Below are positions 50,232 through 63,999 of a stretch of DNA of 64,000 nt, piece by piece; within the stretch, counting starts at the first letter, position 1; every line of letters begins with the position of its first letter. Source of the DNA: Antennarius striatus. Its lineage: Eukaryota; Chordata; Actinopteri; Lophiiformes; Antennariidae. Made by a program: the position numbers and the translations under genes. The notes under the pieces are model-generated. The model saw only the letters and a program-made list of their open reading frames with translations, did not search any database and was not told where the DNA came from. The DNA is taken from NCBI RefSeq assembly GCF_040054535.1, contig NC_090787.1:15011001-15075000 (forward strand), read 5' to 3'.

Positions 50232-50441
50232 ATGGCTGATAAGAAACCAGAGTTATCAGAGGTACAATGTTTTGACAAGACTAAACTGAAGAAGGAAGAC
50301 GCCAAAGAGGAAAACTCACTGCCAACAAAAGAAGGTACGTCACGCACCTTTTTTATTAGAACGGTTTCTATTCTCAAACTTCGGTACTAATGATTCAAAC
50401 GTTCTTGTTTTGCAGCTATCGAACAGGAGAAGTGTGCGTGA
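50232..50441 (+). CDS. beta-thymosin, array copy U3 (diverged actin motif)
   Basis: Exons 50232-50334 and 50416-50441 give 42 aa, MADKKPELSEVQCFDKTKLK and onward to an IEQEKCA end. The actin-binding motif is LKKEDA, so both Thr of LKKTET are replaced. The stop is two codons earlier than in U4, and AATAAA is at 50512. The 3' UTR has a small deletion relative to the other copies. Splice sites are intact, so it may be expressed, but actin binding could be altered. Confidence 0.72.
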
Positions 50442-50753
50442 TGAAACTGGTTGGAGTTTCATCACGCACAAGCGTTCTTGTAAATCTGGGCTGCACAAGT
50501 TGTACATGCAAAATAAATCTAACATGTTCTCGTGGTATTCTGACTGTTTGTGTTCCATCTTCATGAGTGATGCATTTGGTTCATTATCAGAAGCAGCCGA
50601 TTGATTCCGGTAGTGTTGCATCTGACTATTGAAGATCAGTAAAAATGTTTGGAATATTCTCAATGTTCATAAAGAGAAATTCAGCTGGGTACCAAAGATT
50701 AATTTAATTTCCAAAGCCAGCCTTTTGAAATTAAATATGTCGTAAATTGCATG

Positions 50754-51058
50754 AGATTGCAGAAATAAAAGAGTGTCTCCGTAAGCAGCAAGCTCAATTA
50801 GATGCCATTATGAAACATGTCACTGCACCGTCACCACAGCCTACTCAGAGTGATGCAGTCCCAAACCCAGCTAAACGTTTCCGCTTCCAGGCTGACGGAA
50901 AGCCAATTTGCCACCGTTGTAGTAGACCAGGTCATATTGCCAGGTTTTGTAGGGTCAACTTGACAGCTTCTAAGACCCAAAGAGGCACTAGTTCCGACAT
51001 TGAAGTCTGCACGCAAGTGGTGGGAGGAGATCCTGACTACCAGCCGTCGGGAAACTAG
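50754..51058 (+). pseudogene. gypsy gag C-terminal remnant (zinc knuckle)
   Basis: About 100 codons of nucleocapsid with one CCHC knuckle (CHRCSRPGHIARFC), 5'-truncated. It ends at a TAG 86 bases before pol, which is in a different frame. Confidence 0.8.
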
Positions 51059-51126
51059 ACCCCTCTGGTGTAGAGAGCCAACCACCAGGAAAGGGTATTG
51101 TGGGCTCACCTGAAGATCCCTCTTGA

Positions 51127-54100
51127 CTGATTGGAGACTGCCCAGTGGTGGAGATCTGCATGGGTGGCATTATGGTACCCTGTCTCTTGGATACCGGGTC
51201 AATGGTCACCACGATCAGAGAAAGTTTTTTTGAGAGACATTTTAAATCACAAGGTATCGGGCTGCTAAAAAGGTGTCATTGGCTACGCCTTAAAGCTGCT
51301 AATGGGCTAAAAATACCTTATAAAGGTTATTTGGAGCTGGATATCACTGTGTTGGGAAAGACTTTGACCCGAATGGGTGTTTTAGTTGTTGAGGATCCAA
51401 AGGGTGAGCCCATACAACAAGGAGCCACGCCAGGTCTCTTAGGGATGAACATCATTCGCCACTGCTATCACTTGCTCTTTGAACAGTTTGGCCCAAGTCT
51501 TTTTGATTCACCTGACCTCCAAGTAGCCAGTAAGGAATGGAAAGACACACTTTTTACATGCCAGCGTCTTGAGGCGTTAGATGCACAGGGGTATTTGGGT
51601 AAAGCCAAAGTTCAGGGTCGGGCCATTCGCGTCCCTGCTGGTTCTGTGAAGTGGATTCACACCACTTGCCCTGCAGCTGCGAAAATCACCCTCCCTTCTG
51701 TGCTGCTTGAACCCCTAGCGACAGGAAACACACTCCCAGCTGGCATTCTTGTGTCCTCCGCCCTTATTTCTGTCCATAACGGAAGTGTTGACATTCCAGC
51801 TGTAAATGTCGGCACTGAAGATGTGTGGCTAAGGCCTCACACACAGCTAGGTGAGCTGCATGTGGTGGACCCACTTCCAACAGGGAACACAGTTGTTGTG
51901 GAGGAAACAGAGGAGCAGAGCACTATAGCAGTGATCCAACAGGTGAATGCAGTGAAACCCCCTACTCTCGATGTGTCCAGTTTATCGTGGTCCAACCTCT
52001 CCCCTGAACAGATAGAGCAGGGGATAGCACTATTGCAGAAGCATGGCATTGTTTTCAGCCAAGGAGAAGGAGACTTGGGATGTACCACACTGGTAGAGCA
52101 CGAGATTCCGTTATTGGACGAAGCCCCAGTGCGGCAGCGCTATCGCAGGCTCCCACCATCACAGTATGAGCAAGTCAAAGCACACATTCGGGAGCTCCTG
52201 GACAAAGGTATTGTGCGCCCAAGCTGTAGTCCATACTCCTCCCCCATTGTGGTAGTCTTTAAAAAAACCGGAGAGATCAGGCTGTGTGTAGACTACCGTT
52301 TGCTCAATGCCAAGACCAGGAAAGATGCTTATCCTCTGCCCAGAATTGAGGAATCTTTGGATGCTCTCTCAGGTGCCCGATACTTTTCAACGCTAGACCT
52401 TGCAAGTGGCTACAACCAAGTGCCAGTGGCAGAAAAAGATAAACCAAAGACTGCTTTTTGTACCCCCTTTGGGCTGTTTGAGTTCAATAGGATGCCATTT
52501 GGGCTTTGCAATGCACCTAGTACTTTTCAAAGATTGATGGAGCGTATTTTTGGAGACCAGAGTCTTCAGTCCTTGCTTTTATATTTAGATGACATTGTCA
52601 TTTTTTCATCTTCTTTTGATAAACATCTCCAACGTCTTGATCTGGTACTGTCCCGCCTTAAAGAACACCATCTAAAATTAAAGCTACAGAAATGTCACTT
52701 CTTTCAATCAGAAGTCACATACCTGGGCCATGTAATCTCCGCATCTGGTGTTGCCACTGATCCGTCGAAGATCAGTGCAGTGATTGATTGGGCACGGCCT
52801 ACCACTTGCACAGAGCTACAGTCATTCCTTGGGTTTGCCTCGTACTATCGCCGCTTTGTGGAAGGTTTTGCAAAGCATGCTGCTCCACTTCATCGGCTAG
52901 TGGCTGCAATGGAGGGAACCAAGAAGTAACGCAAAGCCTTGGGAAATGGTGCCATCGGCGATCGCTGGAATGATGAATGTGAAACCTCATTCCAGACCCT
53001 CAAAAAGTTATTGGTGAGTGCACCAGTTCTGGGCTATGCTGATTTTACTAAACCTTTTATCCTTGAAATAGATGCCAGTCATGCTGGACTTGGAGCCGTA
53101 TTATCTCAAGATCATGATGGGAAGCGACGACCAATTGCCTATGCCAGCAGGGGCCTTAGACCCACAGAAAGGAACATGTCCAACTACAGTTCTCGAAAGC
53201 TGGAATTTCTGGCGTTGAAATGGGCAGTCACACAAAAGTTTCGTGAGTATCTGTTTGGAAACAAATTTGTTGTATTCACAGATAACAACCCCCTGAGCTA
53301 TTTGCAGTCCGCTAAACTTGGAGCTGTGGAGCAGCGGTGGGCATCTGAGTTAGCAGTTTTTGATTTTGAGCTGAAGTACCGACCGGGGCCTGCTAATCGT
53401 AATGCAGATGCATTATCCCGTCAGATGCATCTCCAGAGCACTTCCCCTTTGTTCCCTGGCTTGAAGGTGCCACGCGAAGTCCATGATCAAACAAACCCTG
53501 TATTTCAAACGCCTCATGCTGTCGCTGTCACCTTTCAGGTAGCTGCTTTTCCCTCTCGGCCCACCGCTGACTTAAGGGCCTTACAGGCCGCAGATCCAGT
53601 GATTGGACCCTTCCTACAGTATTGGAAGAGAAGAAAGATGCCAACAAAACAGGAACTGGCCAATGTCAGTAAAAGTGTGAAGAAGTTGGTGCAACACTGG
53701 ACCAGAATTAGCTCAAGGGATGGTGTCCTATATCGCCAAATTCAGACACCAGGGAATGCAGAAATTCTACTTCAGCTTCTGTTGCCCCAGTGTTTGCAGT
53801 CTGAGGTCCTCAAAAGCCTGCATGACGACCATGGCCATCAAGGAATTGAACGCACCACCAGTCTCGCAAGGCAGAGATGCTTTTGGCCATTCATGGGACG
53901 AGACATAGAGAAGTACTGTCAGGAGTGCAACCGCTGTGTGTTGGCCAAAGCAGTACAACCAAAAGTTCGGACATTCAGAGGTGGTTTGGTGGCTTCTAAA
54001 CCCCTGGAAGTAATTGCCATTGATTTTACTGTACTGGATAAGGCCAGTGATGGAAGAGAAAATGTGCTGGTGGTCACTGATGTGTTTTCTAAATTTGCCC

Positions 54101-55293
54101 AGGCATTCCCAACAGCAGACCAGCGGGCTAGTACAGTTGCCCGAATACTGACGGAGAAATGGTTCTACATCTATGGTGTACCCAAGCGTATTCACAGTGA
54201 CCAAGGTAGGAGTTTTGAAGGAGATCTGTTGAAACGATTATGCCAACTTTACGGAATAGAAAAGAGTAGAACAACACCATACCATCCGGAAGGTAATGGA
54301 CACTGTGAACGATTTAATCGAACATTGCATGACTTGTTACGTACTCTTCCTCAGGAAAAGAAAAGAAAATGGCCACAACACCTACCTCACCTGCTGTATG
54401 CCTATAAAACCACAGAACATCAATCCACAGGCTACTCACCCTATGAACTTATGTTTGGTCAGAAGGCTCAATTACCTGTAGATTTTTTGTTAGGGGCACC
54501 GCAGGAGTTAACCACACCAACCTCAGCACAGGACTGGATGGATGAACACCAGCATCGTCTGCGTTCAGTCTATGGTCAGGCAAAAGAGCAGCTCCACCGG
54601 ACCGCAGAACGGAGAAATAGACATCACCAGCCAACAGAAACTTCTATTCTGTCCCCTGGAACGCTTGTTTACAGAAAGAGTCACCCTCTGGGGCGCCACA
54701 AAATCCAGGATACCTGGGACCCAGTTGTTTATGTGGTAGTCAGAAACATGGATGAAGAAGGGAGGGTCTACAAAATATGTCCCAGAGATGGTACAGGTCA
54801 GGAGAGGAATATCAACAGAGCGGAGCTCAGAGTGTTGCCGGCAACTGCCACCAATGGGCCTACAACACAAGTGCAGCCTGTACCTGACTTGGGCCTGACT
54901 GGAGACGCAACTACATATCCCAAATCCAATACGGTGGATGACGACAGCGATGTAGAGGGAGGTGTCTTCCTTTTGGAACCAGAGATACAGCCGGTTCAGG
55001 CCTTCTCCCCAAATTCCTCTGTGCCAGCTTCGCAGACAATAACTAGGCAGTCTGTCAATCACGAAATCCTTGAACAGGAAAGTAACCCCAACGTTAGCAC
55101 AGCCACCTTGGCAACAGAGGAATGTCTTGATGTGCAAAAGCGGCCTACAAGAAGTAATGCAGGACAGCATTCGAATCCTTTCCACCTGCCAAGACCAGTT
55201 ACTCAAACCCTTGCTACCACAGATAGGACCTCTCAGGTATCTCACACAGTCAACAGCCAGGTGGTTCTAGACACATTCCGACCTTGGTTGTAG
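51127..55293 (+). pseudogene. gypsy pol with one in-frame stop
   Basis: Order: aspartic protease (LLDTGS), reverse transcriptase (YLDDIVIF), RNase H (begins near EIDASHAGLGAVLS), integrase with an HHCC zinc finger (CQECNRC) and the DDE core (AIDFT, HSDQGRSFE, Glu in HPEGNGHCERFN), then an unstructured tail. The protease-RT-RNaseH-integrase order is Ty3/gypsy. A TAA at 52927-52929 between RT and RNase H interrupts an otherwise continuous frame; no other lesion is seen in pol. With the 5' end gone the copy cannot transpose by itself. Confidence 0.88.
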
Positions 55294-55332
55294 CATTTCA
55301 CCGGGACGGCGACCTTTCAAAATAGGGGCCAG

Positions 55333-56134
55333 TGTAACAGGGATACCTTTAAGACCCAGTGCGGAAGCTATTTAAGCAGCTGGTAGCAATGCTCTCGCTC
55401 TCTCTCTATCAGCATCAGACGTCACATGCTATTGGTTTGCGCGGTGGCAGACACACACCTGAGCCACACCTTAGTGTGACTAAGTCCCTGGATGAGCCAG
55501 AATTGTCCACAAGTGCGATGACTGTCACTGTTCTTTCCCTAGTCTTTTAGAGTTACTGGCCTGTGTTTTATTTCCCTTTTTATTATTTTATTTCTATTTT
55601 AACTGACACATTACAAGGGCAGGAGCGTCACCTACACCGACAGGTACAATTAATTAACAGTGGTAGGGTCGGGGGGAGACGCATGGCTCCATTCCTCTAG
55701 TGACCCTCCTTTTAATGGTTTTGAGTCATTGCTTTATTTATCCTATATTTTATTGTTTGGAGTGCCTTGCCTGTATATTGGCATCATAACGTGTGTGCTG
55801 TGTCCGCAGTGACTCCCAGTATTTTAGTGTGTGTTTTGGGCTCTAGAAGGTGAAGCCTTTGGGTACTTGTGCATAACTACCGCTGCTTACCTGTCAGGTA
55901 TTTTTATACTGTGTGGCGCTAGGCTTGTCTCATTGGCCTGCCCTGTAATTTTAGGTGTCGGATTTTTAATTGTTTTAAATAAGGTTTTAACCCAGTAACC
56001 TGTTTTAATAAATTGTAAATTCTTGTTTAATTACCAGCCTCTTGTCCCGTTTGTTCTGGACACTGACCTGTGTTTTTAGTGGGTAGATTGAATTTAGTAT
56101 TTATAGTCTTAACGACCACTAATTCAATACTACA
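55333..56134 (+). repeat. gypsy 3' LTR
   Basis: Begins TGTAACAGGG after a purine tract and ends ...CTACA, with AATAAA near 56009. About 800 bp. The target duplication cannot be checked because the 5' LTR is lost. Confidence 0.75.
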
Positions 56135-56279
56135 TATAAAGTATATTACCAGTATTGGTTAGAAGCTCATAGACGTCAACGTCCCATTCCGTTATTGGAT
56201 CTGGTCCAGGTCACTACCTCGTTTGTCCACACGGTGTCGTCCTTCACACAGTTTTCACCTGAGAGACTTATTTCACCCT

Positions 56280-56905
56280 CCTCTGGAGGGAGAAGAGATC
56301 AAGAAGGTGGAGGATTTTAAGTACTTAGGCTCAACAGTCCAGAGCAATGGAGAGTGTGGAAAAGAGGTGAAGAAGCGTGTCCAGGCAGGATGGAACGGGT
56401 GGAGGAAAGTGTCAGGTATGATGTGTGATAGAAGAGTTTCAGCTAAAATGAAAGGAAAGGTGTACAAAACTGTGGTGAGACCAGCGATGTTGTTTGGTCT
56501 AGAGACAGTGTCACTGAGGAAAAGACGGGAGACAGAGTTGGAGGTAGCAGAGATGAAGATGCTGAGGTTCTCTTTGGGAGTGACCAGGAAGGATAGGATC
56601 AGGAATTAGTACATCAGAGGGACAGCACATGTTAGAGGTTTTGGAGATAAAGTCAGAGAGGCCAGACTGAGATGGTTTGGACATGTCCAGAGGAGAGATA
56701 GTGAATATATTGGTGGAAGGATGCTGAGTTTTGAACTGCCAGGCAGGAGGCCTAGAGGAAGACCAAAGAGGAGGTTTATGGATGTAATGAGGGAAGACAT
56801 GAAGGTAGTTGGTGTGAGAGAAGAGGATTCAAAGGACAGGGCTAGATGGAGGAAATTGATTCGCTGTGGCGACCCCTGAAGGGAAAAGCCGAAAGGAAAA
56901 GAAGA
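56280..56905 (+). mobile_element. RTE-type LINE 3' fragment
   Basis: The last ~200 codons of a LINE ORF (KVEDFKYLGSTVQSNGECGK, RWFGHVQRRDSEYIGGRM, then RCGDP-stop), followed by the family 3' end GGCGACCCCTGAAGGG ... AAGAAG. A TAG interrupts the frame after DRIRN (56607). It is flanked by a perfect 16-bp target duplication AGACTTATTTCACCCT (56264-56279 and 56906-56921), so it is a 5'-truncated retroposition into unit U4. Confidence 0.88.
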
Positions 56906-57127
56906 AGACTTATTTCACCCTAAAAACCTCTTCGTTTATTAGTCGGCTGTTTTGAAACAACAGCTGGAAGAAAATGATGTGAAATGGTCCAATGAATATC
57001 GGAAGGTTATTCAAATAGTCACATATTTCCCTAACACTAACTACCGGTAATGTGAATTACTGCTTAAATTACTCTAAAACAAAGTTGATCGGGTTTTTAA
57101 AATCCGCCGGTGTGACGCCGGATGATC

Positions 57128-57234
57128 ATTTGCATACTGCATAGTATTTAAGGTGGGATTGACGCATCACCATCACCGTGTTCCAGCGCAAAGGAGACCT
57201 TCACTTTACGTTCACTGTCGTCGTGAGAACTCCG
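57128..57234 (+). promoter_or_regulatory. U4 thymosin promoter and non-coding exon 1
   Basis: ATTTGCAT (57128-57135), TATTTAA about 10 bases downstream, exon 1 ending CCG|GTGAGTG at 57234. Confidence 0.6.
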
Positions 57235-57681
57235 GTGAGTGTTTGTGGAACTTGCCATATTTCAAATTAGCAGTTTGTCAGTTTTCAGATGATGCATCTC
57301 TTCGTTGTGTCAGAATATTCTAGTCTGTGATGAAACATCAGGAAATGGCTTTTTGAAGTTCCAGCGTACAAGAAAGACGAACTGCGGAGCGACAAGCGGT
57401 TAAAAACTTGATGAAAATGTTTATTTAAAACCTGAAAAATTCCATTGGTTATGTGGGAGCAATAATTGCGTGACATTTGATTTTCATGAGTTTTTCCCCT
57501 GTAGCGGATCTAGTAGTGGGAGGGGGGGGCGGTGGTTCCTGGACGTCACGCGCTGCTTCGCACATACCGGGACTTTCGCGCGTCAGGCGCGGAGATTGTT
57601 TGTTTTACGCGCATTGTTTACGTGAAATAATGATCCATTGGTGAATTGGAAGCCCAGGTATGTTTTAATCACTTAAAATAG

Positions 57682-57921
<240 letters not shown>

Positions 57922-60175
57922 AACTGGTTGGAGTATTTCCTACTCGGGCTGCTTGAGGATGCAAAAAGAACAGCGTTCTTGTAAATCTGCGCTGCACAAG
58001 TGGTACATGAAAAATAAACCCAACATGTTCTTGTGGTATTCTGACTGTTTGTGTTCCATCTTCATGAGTGATGCATTTAGTTCATTATCTGAAGCAGCCG
58101 ATTGATTCTGGTAGTGTTGCATCTGACTATTGAAGATCAGTAAAAATGTTTGTAATATTCTTAATGTTCATAAAAAGAAATTCAGCTGGGTACCAACGAT
58201 TAATTTAATTTCAAAAGCCAGCCTTTTCAAATTAAATGTGTCTTAAATTGCATGGTCGTGGACTTGCCGTGCAAAAAACAATTTTGATCTAATCAAGTTG
58301 GGTCATAATTTGTAAATAAAATTTGGGCACTTAAAAAAAAAAAGTTTGCTTCATCCTGGGGAGATTTTGTACTTATTGAACTCCGTGCAGTGCTTGAGGT
58401 TTCTTCTGTTGCACAATGTCTGCACTAAACTAAGCCAAGAGTTCCTCAACATAGTTCTTCTTGTACAGTGATCACTGCCCCCCACTCAATCTGTAGGATT
58501 TCTCATAAGGGTGTGTCAGATTAGCAGCAACATGCAGATTTGCTATGCGGATATCTCAACGTGGCTACCAGGGTGTAATTCAAGAATTTCAACTTTTAAT
58601 TGCACTTTGCAGTGTTGAGCTGGCCCAACAGTGTTCTTTAAACTCTCTTGTAACCAAAATGCATAGATCTCCCTAACTGCTTTCTAAGACCTATGCATTA
58701 TCTCTTGGGAAACTAATGGAAATATGTGAAACACCGTATCCAATTTTTTAAAAATGATCTGTTTTAAAGTTTAATAAGGTTCATTGTGTCTGAAGACATG
58801 TTCTTCCAAGTTCCATGGGAATTTGCAGTAGCTTTTGTGCGATGCTGCTGATAATCTGAACAACCTGACATAGGTGAAAACTTTTGAAGGTAACTCAAAC
58901 ACAGTACCCAGACACTTCTGCTAACATCTTTCTATTAAATTCTAAGCAACCAGGAAGTTTTCAGGTCGAAACACCAAACCTGACTCATCAGTGACGTCAA
59001 TTTTCTCACACATTTAATGCTAGTAAACATTTTCAGGTTATTTACTTGGAAGTTAAATACCCTTACATAAACGCAGTAAAATACTGAGATAAAGGTAAAA
59101 TTTCTTGCGGCCAAAACACTGACTAGTACGTATGCCAGTATGGCCCTCTTTTAGGGCCATGAGGTTTTTCTCATTCTGAAATGTGCTTCAAATAAAAATG
59201 CATTTTATATGTTTGTTGATGCTGTGAATGCAACATTGAATGTGATTTATTAAATTAATTAATAAATGTATCTTTTGTTGCATGTTGTAAATTTGTCATT
59301 TCAAATATCAAAATCAAAATGAACACAATGAACCCGATGGTGTTCTTTGATTTTTAACCTGACTTCCAGAAAACACAAGATGGTCATCGAGTTATGTTTC
59401 TACAATGTCAACAATATTGACAGAATAAGATCAATACAGACCAACTGTCTATTAGATATTTTTATACAAATATTTTAACCAGTTTTAATTGTATTTAAAA
59501 GTCCTAGTCACTCTGACCCCTGAACTTCCATTAAATCTGATTTGTCCACAATAGATGCAAACAGGCTTGTCATTTAAGTCACAGGATATTTTCATTGTAA
59601 ACTTAGCTTTCAGTAGGTTTTTACATTTATTTTTATCTGTGACTGGAAAGCACAATTTATTTATTTTTGATACTATCGCGCTCAAGTTTCGCATTGCTAT
59701 TTTAATGACACATTTTTATATATCATCCCCCCTTCTTTGGGCGAGAGGCCTCTTCTGTAAAAACTCATACCGGTGTGTTTTATTCAAACATTTTCTGTAA
59801 TGTCGGTTTGACATTAGATGTAAATATAAAGTATATTACCAGTATTGGTTAGAAGCTCATAGACGTCAACGTCCCATTCTGTTATTGGATCTGCTCCAGG
59901 TCACTACCTCGTTTGTCCACACGGTGTCGTCCTTCACACAGTTTTCACCTGAGAGACTTATTTCACCCTCAAACCTCTTCGTTTACCAGTCGGCTGTTTT
60001 GAAACAACAGCTGGAAAAGAAAACGACGTGAATGCTCCAATGAATATCGGAGGGTTATTCAAATAGTCACATATTTCCCTAACACTAACTGCCGGTAATG
60101 TGAATTACTGCTTAAATTACTGTAAAACAAAGTTGATCGGGTTTTTAAGATCCGCCCGTGTGACGCCGGATGATC

Positions 60176-60282
60176 ATTTGCATACTGCTCAGTATTTAAT
60201 GTGGGATTGACGCATCACCATCACCGTGTTCCAGCGCAAAGAAGACCTTCACTTTACGTTCACTGTCGTCGTGAGAACTCCG
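60176..60282 (+). promoter_or_regulatory. U5 thymosin promoter and non-coding exon 1
   Basis: ATTTGCAT (60176-60183), TATTTAA, exon 1 ending CCG|GTGAGTG at 60282. Confidence 0.6.
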
Positions 60283-60704
60283 GTGAGTGTTTGTGGAACT
60301 TGCCATATTTCAAATGAGCAGTTGTTTCTTGTCAGTTTTCAGATGATGCATCTCTTCGTTGTGTCAGAATATTCTAGTCTGTGATGAAACATCAGGAAAT
60401 GGCTTTTTGAAGTTCCAGCGTACAAGAAAGACGAACTGCGGAGCGACAAGCGGTTAAAAACTTGATGACAATGTTTATTTAAAACCTGAGAAATTCCATC
60501 GGTTATGTGGGAGCAATAATTGCGTGATATTTGTTGATTTTCATGAGTTTTTCCTCTGTAGCGGATCTAGTAGTGGGGGGGGGGGCGGGGGGGTTGAGGG
60601 CGGTGGTTCCTGGGCGTCACGCGCTGCTTCGCGCATACGGGGACTTTCGCGCGTCAGGCGCGGAGATTGTTTGTTTTACGCGCAATGTTTATGTGAAATA
60701 ATGA

Positions 60705-61103
<399 letters not shown>

Positions 61104-63249
61104 TGATATTCTGACTCCGTTTGTGTTCCATCTTCATGAGTGATGCATTTGGTTCCTTATCTGAAGCAGCCGATTGATTCTGGTAGTGTTGCATCTGACT
61201 ATTGAAGATCAGTAAAAATGTTTGTAATATTCTTAATGTTCATAAAAAGAAATTCAGCTGGGTACCAACGATTAATTTAATTTCAAAAGCCAGCCTTTTC
61301 AAATTAAATGTGTCTTAAATTGCATGGTCGTGGACTTGCCGTGCAAAAAACAATTTTGATCTAATCAAGTTGGGTCATAATTTGTAAATAAAATTTGGGC
61401 ACTTAAAAAAAAAAAGTTTGCTTCATCCTGGGGAGATTTTGTACTTATTGAACTCCGTGCAGTGCTTGAGGTTTCTTCTCTGTTGCACAATGTCTGCACT
61501 AAACTCAGCCAAGAGTTCCTCAACATAGTTCTTCTTGTACAGTGATCACTGCCCCCCACTCAATCTGTAGGATTTCTCATAAGGGTGTGTCAGATTAGCA
61601 GCAACATGCAGATTTGCTATGCGGATATCTCAACGTGGCTACCAGGGTGTAATTCAAGAATTTCAACTTTTAATTGCACTTTGCAGTGTTGAGCTGGCCC
61701 AACAGTGTTCTTTAAACTCTCTTGTAACCAAAATGCATAGATCTCCCTAACTGCTTTCTAAGACCTATGCATTATCTCTTGGGAAACTAATGGAAATATG
61801 TGAAACACCGTATCCAATTTTTTAAAAATGATCTGTTTTAAAGTTTAATAAGGTTCATTGTGTCTGAAGACATGTTCTTCCAAGTTCCATGGGAATTTGC
61901 AGTAGCTTTTGTGCGATGCTGCTGATAATCTGAACAACCTGACATAGGTGAAAACTTTTGAAGGTAACTCAAACACAGTACCCAGACACTTCTGCTAACA
62001 TCTTTCTATTAAATTCTAAGCAACCAGGAAGTTTTCAGGTCGAAACACCAAACCTGACTCATCAGTGACGTCAATTTTCTCACACATTTAATGCTAGTAA
62101 ACATTTTCAGGTTATTTACTTGGAAGTTAAATACCCTTACATAAACGCAGTAAAATACTGAGATAAAGGTAAAATTTCTTGCGGCCAAAACACTGACTAG
62201 TACGTATGCCAGTATGGCCCTCTTTTAGGGCCATGAGGTTTTTCTCATTCTGAAATGTGCTTCAAATAAAAATGCATTTTATATGTTTGTTGATGCTGTG
62301 AATGCAACATTGAATGTGATTTATTAAATTAATTAATAAATGTATCTTTTGTTGCATGTTGTAAATTTGTCATTTCAAATATCAAAATCAAAATGAACAC
62401 AATGAACCCGATGGTGTTCTTTGATTTTTAACCTGACTTCCAGAAAACACAAGATGGTCATCGAGTTATGTTTCTACAATGTCAACAATATTGACAGAAT
62501 AAGATCAATACAGACCAACTGTCTATTAGATATTTTTATACAAATATTTTAACCAGTTTTAATTGTATTTAAAAGTCCTAGTCACTCTGACCCCTGAACT
62601 TCCATTAAATCTGATTTGTCCACAATAGATGCAAACAGGCTTGTCATTTAAGTCACAGGATATTTTCATTGTAAACTTAGCTTTCAGTAGGTTTTTACAT
62701 TTATTTTTATCTGTGACTGGAAAGCACAATTTATTTATTTTTGATACTATCGCGCTCAAGTTTCGCATTGCTATTTTAATGACACATTTTTATATATCAT
62801 CCCCCCTTCTTTGGGCGAGAGGCCTCTTCTGTAAAAACTCATACCGGTGTGTTTTATTCAAACATTTTCTGTAATGTCGGTTTGACATTAGATGTAAATA
62901 TAAAGTATATTACCAGTATTGGTTAGAAGCTCATAGACGTCAACGTCCCATTCTGTTATTGGATCTGCTCCAGGTCACTACCTCGTTTGTCCACACGGTG
63001 TCGTCCTTCACACAGTTTTCACCTGAGAGACTTATTTCACCCTCAAACCTCTTCGTTTACCAGTCGGCTGTTTTGAAACAACAGCTGGAAAAGAAAACGA
63101 CGTGAATGCTCCAATGAATATCGGAGGGTTATTCAAATAGTCACATATTTCCCTAACACTAACTGCCGGTAATGTGAATTACTGCTTAAATTACTGTAAA
63201 ACAAAGTTGATCGGGTTTTTAAGATCCGCCCGTGTGACGCCGGATGATC

Positions 63250-63356
63250 ATTTGCATACTGCTCAGTATTTAATGTGGGATTGACGCATCACCATCACCG
63301 TGTTCCAGCGCAAAGAAGACCTTCACTTTACGTTCACTGTCGTCGTGAGAACTCCG
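63250..63356 (+). promoter_or_regulatory. U6 thymosin promoter and non-coding exon 1
   Basis: ATTTGCAT (63250-63257), TATTTAA, exon 1 ending CCG|GTGAGTG at 63356. Confidence 0.6.
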
Positions 63357-63828
63357 GTGAGTGTTTGTGGAACTTGCCATATTTCAAATGAGCAGTTGTT
63401 TCTTGTCAGTTTTCAGATGATGCATCTCTTCGTTGTGTCAGAATATTCTAGTCTGTGATGAAACATCAGGAAATGGCTTTTTGAAGTTCCAGCGTACAAG
63501 AAAGACGAACTGCGGAGCGACAAGCGGTTAAAAACTTGATGACAATGTTTATTTAAAACCTGAGAAATTCCATCGGTTATGTGGGAGCAATAATTGCGTG
63601 ATATTTGTTGATTTTCATGAGTTTTTCCTCTGTAGCGGATCTAGTAGTGGGGGGCGGGGGGTCAGGGGGGTTGAGGGCGGTGGTTCCTGGGCGTCACGCG
63701 CTGCTTCATGCATACGGGGACTTTCGCGCGTCAGGCGCGAGATTGTTTGTTTTACGCGCAATGGTTATGTGAAATAATGATCCATTGGTGAACTGGAAGC
63801 CCAGGTATGTTTTAATCACTTAAAATAG

Positions 63829-63999
<171 letters not shown>

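Larger units (their letters stand above)
50754..56134 (+). mobile_element. 5'-truncated Ty3/gypsy LTR retrotransposon
   Basis: The left junction (about 50753) is inside the U3 spacer and leads directly into the end of gag; the 5' LTR, primer-binding site and most of gag are missing. Pol is followed by a purine tract (55319-55331) and a 3' LTR (55333-56134). The unit sequence resuming at 56135 comes from much further along the repeat unit than the left junction, so a large deletion accompanied or followed insertion. Confidence 0.88.

Noticed and set aside
54565-55245. 226-codon minus-strand open frame
   Set aside because: It is antisense to the gypsy pol C-terminal part, which has clear integrase and tail sequence on the + strand.
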